Assembly (NCBI RefSeq): GCF_026151205.1
Contig: NC_087072.1
Location: 6,992,084-7,056,083, forward strand
Direction: 5' to 3'
DNA: 64,000 nt
Origin: Bolinopsis microptera
Lineage: Eukaryota; Ctenophora; Tentaculata; Lobata; Bolinopsidae
Shown here in pieces: positions 1-11,703 of the stretch (the stretch's first letter is position 1; the number at the start of each line of letters is the position of its first letter). The notes beneath the pieces are model-generated. The model ran no database searches. It was not told where the DNA came from and was given only the letters and a program-made list of their open reading frames with translations. The position numbers were made by a program, and so were the translations under genes.

Positions 1-13
1 GTAGTTCCAATAA

Positions 14-3000
14 ATGACCATGAGTAATAAAATGGTTCAGGGAGTACAGAATGAATTAGAACTGTTAACAAGAAACAGGTCTGTAGGGAACCTCCTGAAC
101 ACCCGGTTTAGAACACTCCTAGAAAACTCTCTCCGAGCTCCTCCCCAGCCAACTACAAGAAGCACGGTAAGTTAAATCACTAAATGTTAGATTTTGCATC
201 GCTTAGAGTCTCTATTCTTGTATAGATCGATGAAGTTCATACTCGGTATAAATTTCTAACTTGATAACTTCCAGCCTAGTACCAGAACGGGCCCACTCCC
301 ACCCCCACCACCACCTGGGGCACCTAGAGTACCTCCAGCTCCACCAGTTCCTGGAGCTCTCCCTCCAAACGAATCTACTGCTGCCCGACTAGAGAGGGAA
401 ACTGTAGCCGCTCATATGAGCCAAGCCGCTCTACAAGCCGCCGAACAATATGAGCCGCCAGACTTTGCAAATAGTAAGTAAATTGTGTTATGCAGTTGTT
501 AAAGTGTTTTCAGGCAAGAAATACGAGTAGTGTACGAGTAGTATATAAATTTTGTCAGTACATTAAAAATAAAACATTGAACATTTGAAATTTATCAAAG
601 CTAAAGTTTATGTAACATAACAAAATGGCCTTCACCTACAAGGTGTTATATCAGGAGAAGGCAGATTTGTTAATAGATACCGTCCAAAACGAGTTTGATA
701 AAAATTGTTGTTACATTCAATCATATAGTTGAAAATATAGTTCTATATATCTTGGTGGATCAGAACTCGTCGTGAATAGCTCTTATGACAGGGTTATTTT
801 TATGGTGCTGGAAATGAAGATAGTTCTCCTTTATTTCCTTCAAACTAAGCTTATTGTCATTGTTAGTGTCAGCTTCATGCATCATGTGTCTCGCTTCGTT
901 CGTAACAAAGTTCACACCTCTTGGATTGAGATATTCTTTAATTTCACCTAGATCGAGGTCTCCATCGTCGTTCTTGTCCATCGACGCTCTAAACTCTGTT
1001 CTCCTCAACTTATCAATCTCTTTATCATCCTTGTCACCATCTCTAGAAGCCTCGTGGTGAACAAACTCGGACATAGAAACCTTTCCATCTTTACCTTTAT
1101 CAAAATCCTCCAGCAGTTCTTGAGCTATCCTAGTCAGCACGTAGTCGGTCGTCATGGGATTCTTGAAAGCAATGTACTCGATCTGGTTGAGAACCCCATC
1201 CCCGTTCTCATCAGCTGTCCTAAACTTGTGTTTCTGCTCCTTGTCCGAGTAGACCACGTGATCGGGGTCCCCCTCCCCGAGGTTCTGCATCATTATCCGG
1301 TACTCCTCCCAGGTCACTATCTTATCCCTGTTATTGTCGACTGTTCGGAACTCGTCCTTGGCAGCAGGGACGTTCTCCTTGATGTGAACGTCCACCATCT
1401 TACGGACCCACTTAGGAACTTCATCCTTGTCCAGTTGTCCGTTCTTATCTTCGTCCGCTTGTGTGAAGTATTTGTTGATTTGCGGTTCATCCAGCTCCAC
1501 TTTTGCTGCGTCTCCTGATTGTCCTAGAGTGGCATCAACCTGAAAACCAGACGGTTATTCAAAACAAGGCAGCACAGTTAATGATAGCTCATAGTGGGCA
1601 CAAAAGCGCAATTTCTATGAGGAATAGAATAGTGAGGTGAAGTAAAAAAACAACAATTGGGAAAATACTTACAAGAAGAAGAGATAAGATGACCACCAGT
1701 AACTTCATATCGGAATAGTACACAAAACTGAGGAGAGAACTGACACGTTAACAAGCGTCCCTACACTACACTAGCTACCTTGTACATCTTGGTAGCTCTC
1801 CACATGGCCATGTGCACGTTCCTCATGTTGATGACGATTGCAGTACGGCGTGTGTTACGTGTTTACTGTACAACTGCGAGATTTAACACTCTGAAGAGAG
1901 GCTGATCTGGATTGTATTCTGGACACTCGTTTTCATGATGGACAAATCGAGAATGATTAACATATCATCCACCAATCATTCGTGATCAACCCTATGAGTC
2001 ATGAGTTATTATGCCGGTTTATGGCTCGAAGAGAATGTATCAGATTCCAGAAAGGTTGTACAGTTTGTGAGATTGTATAAACTTGTTAATTCTTTCAGGA
2101 CAGTTTGATTACGCTATCTCGGACGTAGAGGAGCTTTTCCAGCGACGACTTGTATCCGATGTTCTTCATAGCACTTTTAGAAATGTTCTCGAACTTCACA
2201 TAGAGGTAAGCATTTGATATATCAAGTAGTCAGGAGATAATATTTATTATCTAACAATGATTTATTGTATATATGTGTCTTCATTGGTTGATTAAAAGAT
2301 TGGTTGAATAGGTTAACAACGAATAAAAAATACCATAATCGGTTGATACAACTTGTGAATTCTCTCATTCGCTTTAACAAATACTTAAAAAGTTGACCTA
2401 GAAGTACTACGTAGCAATAGAAAAAAAACCAAATATGGTATTGATCAATCGAATTGATAAAGACGCATACACATTAATTAATCTTTAGGTTTTTGATCAA
2501 TACTTTCATATTGTCACAAATATATTGTTAAAATGTACTGCAAAAAACAACCTTATATGGATTGTTTAAAAGTTGGCACTATCCCTCGTCTCATGCGCCA
2601 CGGTCATTGTTATTAACCAAAATCATGAATGTTGAAGGACACGGATGTAAGACGGGTAATCGACCACAAGACGAAGTATGCTGATATTAGACACGAAACT
2701 AACGGTCCCTGTACATCATAGCGTGCAGGGACCCTGGGTGATAGATAGTATGTTTAGCTTGCTATCAAACCGCTGATATCTGCTCATCAATATGCTGAGT
2801 AGAAAATGTGTCGCTATCAGTGCTCATGGCTAATGCTATAAGCTCCGATTCAAATGATATGATCAGTGGCGTAACAAAGGGCCTGATTTTTTGATCTGAG
2901 AAGGGGTGGTGATGGTTACGTTACGCCACTGGGTATGATAGTCAGTATTGGAGAGTACCATTAACATGATTAAGGACTATGGGATCAGGCTAAAGGTCTG

Positions 3001-4894
3001 AAGACCAGGTTGATAAGCTCATCAGCTATTCCACGGCTCCGGCAGTTTATACGCTTAAAACAAGCGCTTCGATAAAAACTCTCTTAATGCAAGCTAATGA
3101 ATAATGACCAGTACACTTTGTTTAAAAATTGACATTACAATGGAATCGTCCAAGGCTATTGCTTGGGTGTTCTACATTTTATGCCATTTTGGGTCAAAAT
3201 CACACTTACAGAAAATTGAGGTTATTATTAGAATTGATCATCGAGATCGCTAGCAACTTTTCTTACATTTTGTTTGTACTATATTTGATGTTTCCGGTCA
3301 GTAAGTGGTAAGTAGTCGCATGGCTCTTGAGTAAACTACGTCAAAACTATACTTATCCATTATTAACGTCAAAATTTTATGTCATATCAAATAAGGGCTG
3401 TTATATGTTGGACTATCTTAGTCGCACCACACTAAACTGAACCCCTCTCCTAACAGCGGAGATTAGTGAGAGCTGGAGTAGAGCCCCGACCCAGAGGCAG
3501 AGCTCAGGCAGCACCACAACCTCAACCTCAACCCGGAGCCTCTGGACAACAAGCTCAGCCGGCTATAAACCCGTTCACGGGCACACCTCATGTGAGACCC
3601 CTTGTCGAACCTTCATCTTCTAGAAGAATCCCTGAAATCGAGAGACAGGTTAGTGAATACTAATTATTACTCTTTTACCGTCATGATATTGATTATATTG
3701 TCTCACTGTTAACGTGTTACATTTTGTTATTAGTAAACTTCTAATATTCAATATTGTTCACACATTTGGTTGGATATACTTACGAGGCTTAGAAAATGGA
3801 ATTAACACTTCAAAAGCAATTATGTTCTTAAATACTGAACAGTCTTGTCCACGAAGGATTTAATGGTTGATATGGTTTTAACTAAACAAAAGATTTTACC
3901 ACAGATCCACGTCATGTCAATAGAGATGAAGGAGATGAAGGGCATGTTAAAACTGCTGGTCGACACACAGTTGGAAATGCAGCGAGCTGTCAGACAAGAA
4001 GTTAGCGCCATGATGAGAAGTTCCACAGGTGAAATTTGTCTACATAAGTATTCAGTTGAATGTGACTTCTGTGATGAGATATTCCAATTATATAGGTGTC
4101 AAGTTTCACAAATGTTACTGACGTTTAAGTTAAATATTACTGACCCTAATTAGTTCATATTCCCACTCACTACACCCAAAATCTTTCAATCTGTGAATAT
4201 GATTCAAAAAGAGGTGGAGGCGGGATTCGAACCCGCGCCTACATAGTAGACTACGACCTGAACGTAGCGCCTTAGACCACTCGGCCACCCCACCACTGGA
4301 TGAAATGTGCTTGCGATTACACAAACCGTATTTGAATATTGTCACACAAATAAATCTTTCAAACTGTGAATGTTATTAAAAAAGAGGTGGAGGCGGGATT
4401 CGAACCCGCGCCTACATAGTAGACTACGACCTGAACGTAGCGCCTTAGACCACTCGGCCACCCCACCACTGGCGGAAATGTGCTTCCGATTACACAAACC
4501 GTATTTCAATATTGTCACACAAATAAATCTTTCAAGCTGTCAATGTTATTCAAAAAGCAGGTGGAGGCGGGATTCGAACCCGCGCCTACATAGTAGACTA
4601 CGACCTGAACGTAGCGCCTTAGACCACTCGGCCACCCCACCGCTATAAAATTTTCGTTTCAAAGAATGTAATCGATATTTTCTAATTTCAGTTGAGCCGG
4701 CAAAACCAACCAAGCAAGTGAAAGAAGGTACATGTGTAGTCTGTCTGGAATACCCATGTGATACTGTCCTCTACCGCTGTGGACATCTGTGTTGCTGTTT
4801 CAGCTGTGCCAGAGCCCTAAAAGTGGCCGGCCATCATTGTCCAGTTTGTCGGGCTGAGGTCTCTGACATTCTTCGTATCTATCGTTCAACATAA
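14..4894 (+). CDS. RING-finger protein with neuralized-type C-terminal RING (6 exons, 5' end uncertain)
   Basis: Exons read as 14-166, 275-473, 2099-2205, 3457-3648, 3857-4028 and 4692-4894. All have GT-AG borders and agreeing phases, giving 341 residues if translation starts at 14. The last exon encodes a C3HC4 RING: Cys289/Cys292, Cys304-Gly-His306, Cys309/Cys310, Cys313 and Cys324/Cys327, ending in DILRIYRST. The spacing and tail resemble the RING of Neuralized proteins, so E3 ubiquitin ligase activity is likely. Upstream are short helical segments rich in Leu/Arg (about 15-45 and 118-150), a proline-rich stretch (about 52-80), a Pro/Gln-rich linker (about 155-215) and a Met-rich helix (about 220-270). 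No NHR domain is seen, so it is not a full Neuralized protein. In-frame stops precede the ATG at 14; alternatively this is an internal exon with its acceptor near 48. Its introns hold a calumenin gene and three tRNA genes, all antisense. Confidence 0.75.
474..2098 (+). other. Intron of RING gene hosting the antisense calumenin gene
   Basis: The donor GTAAGT at 474 and acceptor TTTCAG ending at 2098 preserve phase 1 (A|GA gives Arg). Apart from the antisense calumenin gene I see no other coding signal here. The calumenin promoter must lie within about 390 bp between 1709 and 2098. Confidence 0.7.
760..1708 (-). CDS. CALU: Calumenin/reticulocalbin-type EF-hand protein of the secretory pathway
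   Basis: Two exons: 1673-1708 encodes a hydrophobic 12-residue start (MKLLVVILSLLL), and 760-1539 encodes the rest, 271 residues in all. The start looks like a signal peptide. Six EF-hand loops are visible, beginning near residues 41, 80, 122, 159, 200 and 236; several are canonical (for example DENGDGVLNQIE). The C-terminus is HDEF, the ER/Golgi retention signal typical of calumenin, whereas reticulocalbin-1 ends HDEL. CREC-family proteins are low-affinity Ca2+ binders acting as chaperones in the ER lumen. At 271 residues it is shorter than vertebrate calumenin (about 315). The whole gene lies inside the 474-2098 intron of the RING gene on the opposite strand, so both products depend on correct strand-specific splicing. 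Confidence 0.9.
2206..3456 (+). other. Intron of RING gene containing a 68-bp hAT-like MITE
   Basis: No exon was found. The open frame at 3129-3311 has no splice support and no recognisable domain. The only structured sequence is the micro-MITE at 2864-2931. Confidence 0.5.
2864..2931. mobile_element. 68-bp hAT-type micro-MITE
   Basis: The ends are CAGTGGCGTAAC and GTTACGCCACTG, a perfect 12-bp terminal inverted repeat. The flanking 8-mers are gatatgat and ggtatgat (7 of 8 match), as expected for an 8-bp hAT target duplication. The same termini occur on the larger elements at 29855-30053 and 31237-31556. Confidence 0.7.
4212..4294 (-). tRNA. tRNA-Leu (CAG), copy 1
   Basis: Read on the minus strand this is a type II tRNA. 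It has acceptor stem GGTGGGG/CTCCACC (one G-U pair), T8-G9, D arm GCCGAGTGGTCTAAGGC, anticodon stem CTACG/CGTAG and loop TTCAGGT with anticodon CAG. A long variable arm (CTAC-TAT-GTAG) and T arm GCGGG/CCCGC with TTCGAAT follow. A T-run lies just downstream. The base after the acceptor stem is T, whereas Leu tRNAs normally carry A as discriminator. It lies in a RING-gene intron, antisense to that gene. Confidence 0.88.
4385..4467 (-). tRNA. tRNA-Leu (CAG), copy 2
   Basis: The tRNA body is the same as in copy 1, with a similar flanking spacer, so the roughly 173-bp unit was duplicated in tandem. The discriminator position is again T, followed by a T-run. Confidence 0.88.
4559..4641 (-). tRNA. 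tRNA-Leu (CAG), copy 3
   Basis: A third copy of the same tRNA body. The downstream flank differs slightly (a CTGC step before the T-run), and the discriminator is again T. It ends about 50 bp before the acceptor of the last RING exon. Confidence 0.86.
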
Positions 4895-6837
4895 ATATTC
4901 TAACATTTGATTTTGAACAGTTCATCGACCACTAGTGGGGATTCGGTGATTAATGCAGTGTAATAATTATAATTTGATACCATACTTTTGTTAATTACGT
5001 AATTTATAACGTTAGATGTTAGTGGTTTGATCGCTATATTTTCATCGTCGTAAGACTTTGATAGCATACTATATCAGTTTAGTTTTAATCAAGAGACATT
5101 GACATACGATGATTTATCATTTGTTCATAGAATTTTAGCTATTTAAAATTCATGTTTCGAATTTATAGTGTTTCGATTATTGCAGAATGGCTGCATAACC
5201 TGTAGTTGTGGACTGTTATAGTAACCAATAATCTAATGCATAAATGATAAAAAATCAGCCATTTGATCGGTGGTCTGATTTGTCATGTTATTCTGCCAAT
5301 GATAAAGCATAAATTTGACTGTTATGAGTTTAGAGTTATGAATTGTCTGGGATAGGTATTACATAATAACCTGGATCCCCATCTTGTCTTTGATTTTTGG
5401 TTTGGTTTTGTATCGCCGAAGACACAACTTGTCGCATAGCTCGACCGGAGGTCAATACAATGTTGTGATGTGGGATAAGCTCAATGTGCTATTAAATATC
5501 CGATACAATTCATACTTCATACTCTTGAGACATCAAAATTATTTGTCAATATCTTCTAAATAAGTTAATTTTCGGATCAAGCGCGCGGCACGCATAAACA
5601 CACGTGTATGCGCTGTGTCCAACACACACAATGACACCGCGTGGGCACGTATGTAAAAGATTTAATATTATTGGGTTCCTTTCATAGCAACTACTGCAAT
5701 CATTATTTACCAAACACCGAACCACTCTAAAACGGTCAGATATAGATGGGGGCCAGCGTGCCATAAATATTGAGAATAAATTGCCTCTATTAATAGATTA
5801 TATTTCAAGGTCTGGGCATTCGCATTTCGCATCCATTCCAACTCCTGTCGGAATTTCTCCAAAATTGAATTAGTGAAAGGTGAACGTGTCTTATCTATAT
5901 CTGATTGCGAGTAAACCAGTAATTTTGCAAATGCTTACCCCATTTGCACTGACTGCACTAGAATCTAATTCTCGTAAAACTGATGACACGAGCCAAGATC
6001 AATTACCAAGGATATCAGTCGCGTAATTAGAATTCAGGATAATCTTTCGCTGGGAAAATCACATGTATTTAAAATTTCAACGTGTCTAATGTCTATTCGA
6101 TCTAAGTAACGACAAAGCCAACGGAATTCAGACAATTCAGCAATGTTTGTAAAATGCACTCTAAGACCTTAACTTTATGGTTGAAGGGATCGCACCAAAG
6201 TCTAGACATTTTCTCTTACGTTTCATTATCATGTTTAGAGTGGCTCACTAATTACATGTATACATTAACCATGTTGAAACTGTTGGAGATGTGCGCACCC
6301 AGTATTACTTCTTTAGCCTTGATTCGCATAATAATAGGTATGGTACGTTTGACGTGAAGAATGTTTACAGTAAAAGACCAAGAGTAAATAAAATAACCAA
6401 AAGTCAAAACTTGCTTACCGAGGAGAGATGAAAGTACACGTGATTCTAAAAGTAACTGTACTGTACAGATGGTTGAACTTATTGATTACACGTTGACTGT
6501 TGACTGGGGTTTGTTTTGCAATATCTTAAGCCGCTATCATAATATGTCTGGGCAGTATATTGGGACACAATATTTAAAGTAAACCGGTGGTCTATATTTC
6601 TATTCAATAATTCACGTTAATAAATATGTATGTAAACCGGCGGTTATTAATGAAAGTATTCATGAAGGATATGCTAATTGCTAGCATGTTTACCAAACTA
6701 TTTTGATGAGCATTGTAAACATCCGCTTATAATTAATCCCTAATTTACATTACTAGCAAACTGCAGTATTGCTAAATGTTATTGAGGGGTCGGGTATCTA
6801 CTACACAACCTAATTGAGGGGTGCCTGCTGACACTGT
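4895..6837. other. Intergenic region
   Basis: AT-rich sequence following the RING gene stop. No splice-bounded reading frame or repeat family was recognised. The short open frames here (for example 5546-5764 and 6154-6357) lack codon bias or domain similarity. Confidence 0.4.
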
Positions 6838-7068
6838 CTACTCTACGAGTGGGGCGGCTACAGCTGCACTCCACACTTCTCCAGGAGGTAGCACTCTGTC
6901 ATACTCCACCAGGTGTTGTGCGTGCTGTTCTCTCTGATAATAACAACAGATCACTGCTAATCACTCAATTATACTCATTTCACGGTGTTTTAATACCTGG
7001 AATGTTGAGCTGTACTTGTACTTAGCTTGTGTGACCACTCCCTTCTCAAAACTTTTAGTGTTACTCAT
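6838..7068 (-). CDS. Putative small two-exon protein of 55 residues
   Basis: Exon 1 is 6997-7068 (ATG at 7068), with a donor GTATTA. Exon 2 is 6838-6933, after an acceptor ending ATCAG; phase is 0 and the stop is TAG. The product is polar, starting MSNTKSFEKGV, with a Tyr/Lys/His-rich middle (KYKYSSTF, EQHAQHL) and a PPGEVW motif. No signal peptide or membrane segment is visible. I do not recognise the family; a small axonemal or cytoskeletal protein is one possibility but is only a guess. Support comes solely from the clean intron borders and ordered composition. Confidence 0.4.
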
Positions 7069-7734
7069 TACTACAAAACCTGGAGTGCGATCACACTCGA
7101 GTAGAAGAGGAAATCAGACATGTCTGATAAAACAGGAGTACAGATAGAAGACCTGTGAAGTAACCAGAAACCTATCTGTTGCTGAAACCTACCACATGTG
7201 ACCGGTGAACTAAAGCACAGCTCCTGTGTACCAAGTAAGATAGTGAGAGTACATCTCGAGTGTCAACAGGGTTATTATAGGGAGACAAACACTCAAACAG
7301 ATCCTTTAATAACATAATTACTTTGATTAGTACACTTAGTTAATACACCTAGCTACTTTAATTAGTGTCACATGATCAATAATCACAGACATGAGATTGT
7401 GTTGAATTAGTGCACACTCACATGCGAGGCTACTGGGACTTAATTTAGACCTTATTAGCGTTTGCTTTTGAAAGTTCAGGCTGATTTGAGAATTCTAAAA
7501 CTTTTTGAATGAAGTGGATAGTACGAGTATTGAATGAAATAGAGCCCATTGGACGATGGACAAACTAGTGAAGAAGACAGAATACGCATGCAGATTAACT
7601 TTTTCGGTTGATTACGATGAAAATTATTGGTGGGTTTTGTACTTGTAATTATAACTACATTTAACCTTTATTCTAAATAACTGCTTTTATTGTCTGTGAA
7701 GTGTTCAACACAGTTGTGTTTCCCCGGAACTCAC

Positions 7735-7895
7735 TAGTCACTATTGTTCTTGTCCGAACAGTTAGTGTTGAAATAGGTTACACACATACTTTCACTATTG
7801 TTCTTGTCCGAACAGTTAGTTGTGAAATAGGTTACACACATACTTTCACTATTGTTCTTGTCCGAACAGTTAGTTGTGAAATAGGTTACACAAAT
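7735..7895. repeat. Minisatellite, three copies of about 53 bp
   Basis: Each unit contains ctattgttcttgtccgaaca followed by gttag, a GAAATAGG block and a cacat/cacaa stretch. The second and third copies are nearly identical. A related motif (ctattgttctagctcg) occurs near 10385. Confidence 0.8.
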
Positions 7896-9429
7896 ACTTT
7901 AAGAGTCAAAACCAATGAGATGCGCTGCTTTACAATGTGATGAAAAGGTATTGATTATTGAAGCTAGATAGCTATGTCCAATACAATGTGACAATGTTGT
8001 ATAGTCATTTTGGCAGTTGCCAAAATGACATTTTCGGTCATAGTCTAACACTTTATTACAACAATGAATCGGTGGACACAGTAAAGATAGACGCCTGATA
8101 AGAAAGGACCGTGAAGAAGGACGGAGAAGAATACGAAGGGAAGACGGAGCAACAGATGAGCAGAGGAGATCGCGAGAAGTGGAGCCCTAATGGCAATAGA
8201 CTTGAAACTGTTTATATTCTGATCTTGATTAACGTTGGTTTCTATATTTTAAGTTGAGGGGTCGTTCACATATTACGTAATCAGCTGAGGGGGGGGGGGG
8301 GGGGACCGGGGGTTCCGAATTATTACGCTAGTGTAATTTTTACACAATAGCTATGTGTAAAACTGATTACACCCAAACACCTCTGTTTTGGGGAGCAGAG
8401 AGTTCATTTTAACATCTCTGTTTTGATTATCAGAGGGTTCATTTTAACACCTCTGTTTTGGTTACATACAAGGAGGATAGTTTAGGAATTGTTTAGAGAT
8501 TGCTAGAGAGAGTGGGAAATTGTTTATACTATATGGGGATACTTAGGAGTGGGCCTATTGGATGGCAGGTTACCCTTTTTGGTTTTAGTACAGCAGGAGT
8601 TTATAGTTGGAGAACTAGGAAATCTAAATTTATGGGAGATTATATAGAGGAACATTGAGACATTGTAATTGCAATTCTTAATCACGTATTCAATTTGAAG
8701 TACTTTCCCTTGCCACCTTCCTGAACCAAATTGTAAGGAAAAGACCGTTTTTATCAACAATAAAGTATTGAAGCTGTAGCCTGTATCGTGCTCCAATACA
8801 ATGATATGATAACGTACATTTAAACCTGGAGCAAAGTTCAATCTGAATGATGAGACCTGGAAGAGATGGTAATTTCACATTGAGAGGAGTGTCTGACTAA
8901 TGAGGGGGGAGCACGTGTTTACTGTCATGTTGTACACGCACTGACTGCTCTGTGAGGCTCGTTAACAGCTCTGTGAGGCTCGCTAAAGGGACATGAGGGA
9001 CGAGCTTATAATGGGGGCTAATGTTCGTGAAAATAATGACACGATGCAGTCCGAATACAAGGTGTATATAGTTGGTGTATTACACTTGGTCGCAGTGGAG
9101 TTGTGAGCAGCAGAAACTGTAAATGCATCTCTTTCTCGGGCATTAATCTAGACATTATTGGACACTGAACAAATTTTCTATGCCGAACATTGGGGTCAAG
9201 TTTAGAGCAAAGATGCCGGCAACGTTCCGGTATTCTAAACCACCAGGAAATGGACTTTACCCCCACATACCAATAATAATGGGATAACGATAGTACAGGA
9301 TGGTATCAATACCGTGTACAAATGTAATTACAGTGTACAAATGTAATTACATTGTACTCTAATTACACTGTAATAACTTAATTGCACTGTATTCTCTTAT
9401 TAGACCCAGGGGAGGGAGCAGTTTCTACA

Positions 9430-9692
9430 ATACACATTGTATACCCTGGAGTATACCCTGAAGTATACCCTGGAGTATACACATTGTATACCCTGGAGTA
9501 TAGGAGTGCGTAGAGAGTATACACATTGTATACCCTGGAGTATAGGGAGTATACCCTGGAGTATAGGAGTGTGTAGAGAGTATACACATTGTATACCCTG
9601 GAGTATAGGGAGTATACCCTGGAGTATAGGAGTATACCCTGGAGTATACACATTGTATACCCTGGAGTATAGGAGTGTGTAGAGAGTGTTCC
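9430..9692. repeat. Compound minisatellite built on taccctggagta
   Basis: Units of taccctggagta alternate with tacacattgta and ggagtgtgtagagagta blocks. More than ten copies of the core are present. The overlapping open frames on both strands are products of the repeat. Confidence 0.85.
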
Positions 9693-9904
9693 TGCTGTGT
9701 TCCCGCACTTTAAACAAAGTATGAACATGGTACGTTATCATTACTCCTTGTTTGGTGGTTTGTAGCGAAGAAAGCAGCAGGTTTGTTCTGTTTGCTAATG
9801 AGAATTGAGATGTTGTTTAAAAGTGTATAAGTTTCCTAAAATTTTCTAATTTTACACCCTTACAGTATATTATTTATTAGTTAGCGGATAGAGGACTGAG
9901 GTGT

Positions 9905-10040
9905 CCGGAGTCTCACACTCTAGAGTCTCACACCCTAGAGTCTCACACCCTAGAGTCTCACACCCTAGAGTCTCACACCCTAGAGTCTCACACTCTAGAG
10001 TCCCACACCCTAAAGTCTCACGCATTAGAATCTCACGCCC
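9905..10040. repeat. 15-bp tandem repeat (agtctcacaccctag)
   Basis: About nine copies of a 15-bp unit that decays toward the right end (cccacaccctaa, cgcattagaa). The frame-preserving unit gives an artificial peptide repeat on the minus strand. Confidence 0.85.
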
Positions 10041-11659
10041 AAAAGACCCGGACCCTGTGTATGAGTAAGGCGATAAGGATGGATCGCAATCACCATCGAC
10101 CGTCCTCTTTTGCAAGGATTCTTTCGTAATATGTCTTTTCTTACAATAACCACGGTTTAAATTTTAACAACTAGAATCATTTACTGTTCCACACACTCTT
10201 ACTATCACAAGAATATGCCCTTACAGGAATGTGATTTACCCTTTCCCACGATCTTTATGACAGATTAAGAATCATTATTTTATATCAGCTACGATCTCAT
10301 TCGCCTGCATTAGAGCATTAAGAATTTAGGAACCATTAAGGATTTAGTGATGACGTGTGTGTATTGTATAAGTACTTTTAGTTACTATTGTTCTAGCTCG
10401 TCGTACACAATTTTAGTGTTGCACAATAGAACTATAAAATTTAGAAGCATGTCCAGCCTCTGAGTTAAAACGTGTACAGGAGTATTATTATAGCACAGGG
10501 CTATCCTAATAGCTAGATGATAATATTGGGTGGTCAACTTTACCACAGCACAAATTCGGTAATTACAGTAATTATAAAGCTATTAAGCTATAATTATCAT
10601 CCAGATTGTTCCTGTGTGAGAGAAGTATGACGCATGTTATGTGAGGGTGGGGCAGGGCTATTACAGTTAGGGTATAGTAGATTCTGGACCAAATACCTGT
10701 GTGTATATTGAGTATATAGTACACTAATACAGATCTCTTTAAGGCATAAAGGGAATGATTTCAGTTTTTCGGATTGCATCATATAGCAATGAGGATGTAA
10801 TATGTTTCGCAACTGAGGCTGAGAGGCATTTTATTTTGGGTAATATTACTGCATCTCATGCTGTGTAAGACAGTTTACCTCAGTCTAAGACAATATAATA
10901 GACAATATAATTGATTATGATAAGCTTTATGTCCGTTTATGTAAAGAGAAACCTCATGATAGTATGACGTACCAACTAGACTTCCAAAGGGACAACGCCT
11001 CTGGCCTCATGAAAGAGCGTTCTTTTATAGGAATAATGTTTAACATATCCTTTTACACTCTCTTCTAATATTATATACACGATAAATTTATTCATAAGAA
11101 AGGAAATAGAGATACTTACCAGTTTTCTTAATCGCAACACGACGGTGAACCAATTGTAATAAACCTGGAGATTATGCAATCTTATCTTTTTAAAGTGCAT
11201 ATTTTAGGTGATCGTCTTTATCGTCCTTTATCTACTTACCGATTATAATTTAGACAACGTAATCACTGATCGAAAAAAGGCGAAACTTATCTCTACGACC
11301 TACGTTTTCTGTCAAATTTACAGCCAATATCGGCGGTAAGATTTACTGATACTGATACTGTTTACTGATACTGTGATTTGTGGCAAATTTTTCATCTCAC
11401 TGAGCTGACATAAGTGAGTTGTATGGTTAGAAAATAATACAATCAGTTAACAATGATTAAAACAATTTACAATTAGATCTTTGTGTACAATCACTCTTGA
11501 ACAAAATCACTATATTGTAATACAATTTCAAAAATTTATTATACAAAAAATAATAATCAGCAATTTATCTTATCTTTGAAAAATTAACGTAACACCTAGC
11601 TTATCGACACTCAGCAACATATTGAAAACATAATTATAATTAAACATTATTATGTATTT

Positions 11660-11703
11660 ACCAACAGTGTTACCAACAGTGTTACCAACAGTGTTACCAA
11701 CTC
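11660..11703. repeat. 13-bp tandem repeat (ttaccaacagtgt)
   Basis: Three and a half nearly perfect head-to-tail copies in AT-rich DNA. Confidence 0.7.

Noticed and set aside
854-1518. Plus-strand frames opposite calumenin
   Set aside because: Antisense shadows of the EF-hand gene; no domain.
4130-4648. Protein frames over the tRNA genes
   Set aside because: They are translations of the tRNA-Leu copies.
9378-9741. Overlapping long frames on both strands with Tyr/Ser/Arg repeats
   Set aside because: They arise from the taccctggagta minisatellite; several frames are open at once and no start or splice context exists.
9905-10040. CRISPR-like array
   Set aside because: Units are contiguous 15-bp tandem copies without unique spacers, and the genome is eukaryotic.
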